From an uncultured archaeon (GTDB lineage: Archaea > Altiarchaeota > Altiarchaeia > IMC4 > SCGC-AAA252-I15), in assembly GCA_902384455.1 (NCBI GenBank), contig CABMCB010000059.1, positions 1 to 64,000 on the forward strand: DNA of 64,000 nt, read 5' to 3'. Below are positions 63,846 through 64,000 of the stretch, one piece after another. Under the pieces are notes generated by a model. That model was not told the DNA's origin and searched no databases. It was given only the letters and a program-made list of their open reading frames with translations. The first letter of the stretch is position 1, and every line of letters starts with the position of its first letter. Made by a program: the position numbers and the translations under genes.

Positions 63846-63998
63846 ATGGCGAGGATAGCAGCCCCTGATGCGGCCCGGTCCTCGCCCCCTCTGGTAGAAT
63901 CTCTCAGAGCCAAGGCGTTCGAGGCAAAGCACGAAAGCCTGTCTGACCCGCGAGTAGAGATTCTTTCCGAGGGTAACACCTCTACCAGCCTGCGATAA
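63846..63998 (+). CDS. Possible 50-residue protein
   Basis: MARIAAPDAARSSPPLVESL ... ends at TAA 63996. Follows a promoter; no clear ribosome site. An 8-bp stem (GGCGAGGA/TCCTCGCC) covers its first codons. Confidence 0.35.
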   Translation: MARIAAPDAARSSPPLVESLRAKAFEAKHESLSDPRVEILSEGNTSTSLR

Positions 63999-64000
63999 GT

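Noticed and set aside
1-64000. CRISPR arrays, insertion sequences and transposases
   Set aside because: No regularly spaced 25-40 bp repeats, no transposase motifs and no IS-type terminal repeats were seen; the mobile elements present are single-gene endonucleases.

Overview
This window is a stretch of a double-stranded DNA tailed-phage genome (class Caudoviricetes). The evidence is a complete virion module: large terminase, portal, capsid, a short-tail adaptor and nozzle set, and ejection-type internal virion proteins. A GH108 lysozyme is also present. The gene order terminase, portal, scaffold, capsid, tail tube/nozzle, internal proteins is podovirus-like. A complete tyrosine recombinase (11.5-12.5 kb) suggests a temperate life cycle. 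I recognise no host-specific gene, so the host stays open beyond 'bacterium'. No DNA polymerase, helicase or RNA polymerase is visible, and the first gene has no stop or start signal before the window edge, so the genome extends beyond the window.

Layout. (1) 1-14.3 kb, rightward: densely packed early/accessory genes, many shorter than 100 codons. They include a glycosyltransferase, two metallophosphoesterases, the lysozyme, a P-loop kinase-like protein, two SprT/signal-peptide proteins, a PTH2-like protein, an AAA+ ATPase, the integrase and a series of small zinc or membrane proteins. Sigma70-type promoters (TTGACA, 17-nt spacer, TATAAT-like) punctuate this region. (2) 14.3-49.2 kb, leftward: late genes, read right to left from small accessory virion proteins (49-45 kb) through terminase (42.6 kb), portal, scaffold and capsid (35.6 kb), tail genes, three tandem paralogous appendage proteins, and a 1,715-residue giant internal protein (15.4-20.5 kb). 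(3) 49.2-59.2 kb, leftward: an exceptional tRNA region with 35 tRNA genes, all with encoded CCA. By anticodon they cover all 20 amino acids. Within it lies a complete bacterial-type RNase P RNA gene with its own promoter, plus a dozen structured non-canonical RNA elements, homing-type endonucleases, small membrane proteins, a trypsin-like protease and a virion-like protein. (4) 59.2-61.1 kb, leftward: small early-type genes. (5) 61.1-62.0 kb: a gene-free, repeat-rich segment that looks like a replication origin or major control region and separates leftward from rightward transcription. (6) 62.0-64.0 kb, rightward: small early genes including a GIY-YIG nuclease.

Main biological message. The phage appears to carry much of its own tRNA supply chain: tRNAs with encoded CCA, RNase P RNA for 5' maturation, and a peptidyl-tRNA-hydrolase-like protein. 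Two tRNAs have long-variable-arm (Ser/Leu-type) bodies but anticodons GTT and TAT. Between the canonical tRNAs sit tRNA-sized structured elements. At least two of these show D-arm and T-arm features in circularly permuted order, closed by a 6-bp stem where the anticodon stem would be. These are the observations most worth testing.

Limits. All calls were made by eye. Family assignments rest on recognised motifs, not searches. Small CDSs were accepted when start, ribosome binding site and tight packing agreed.
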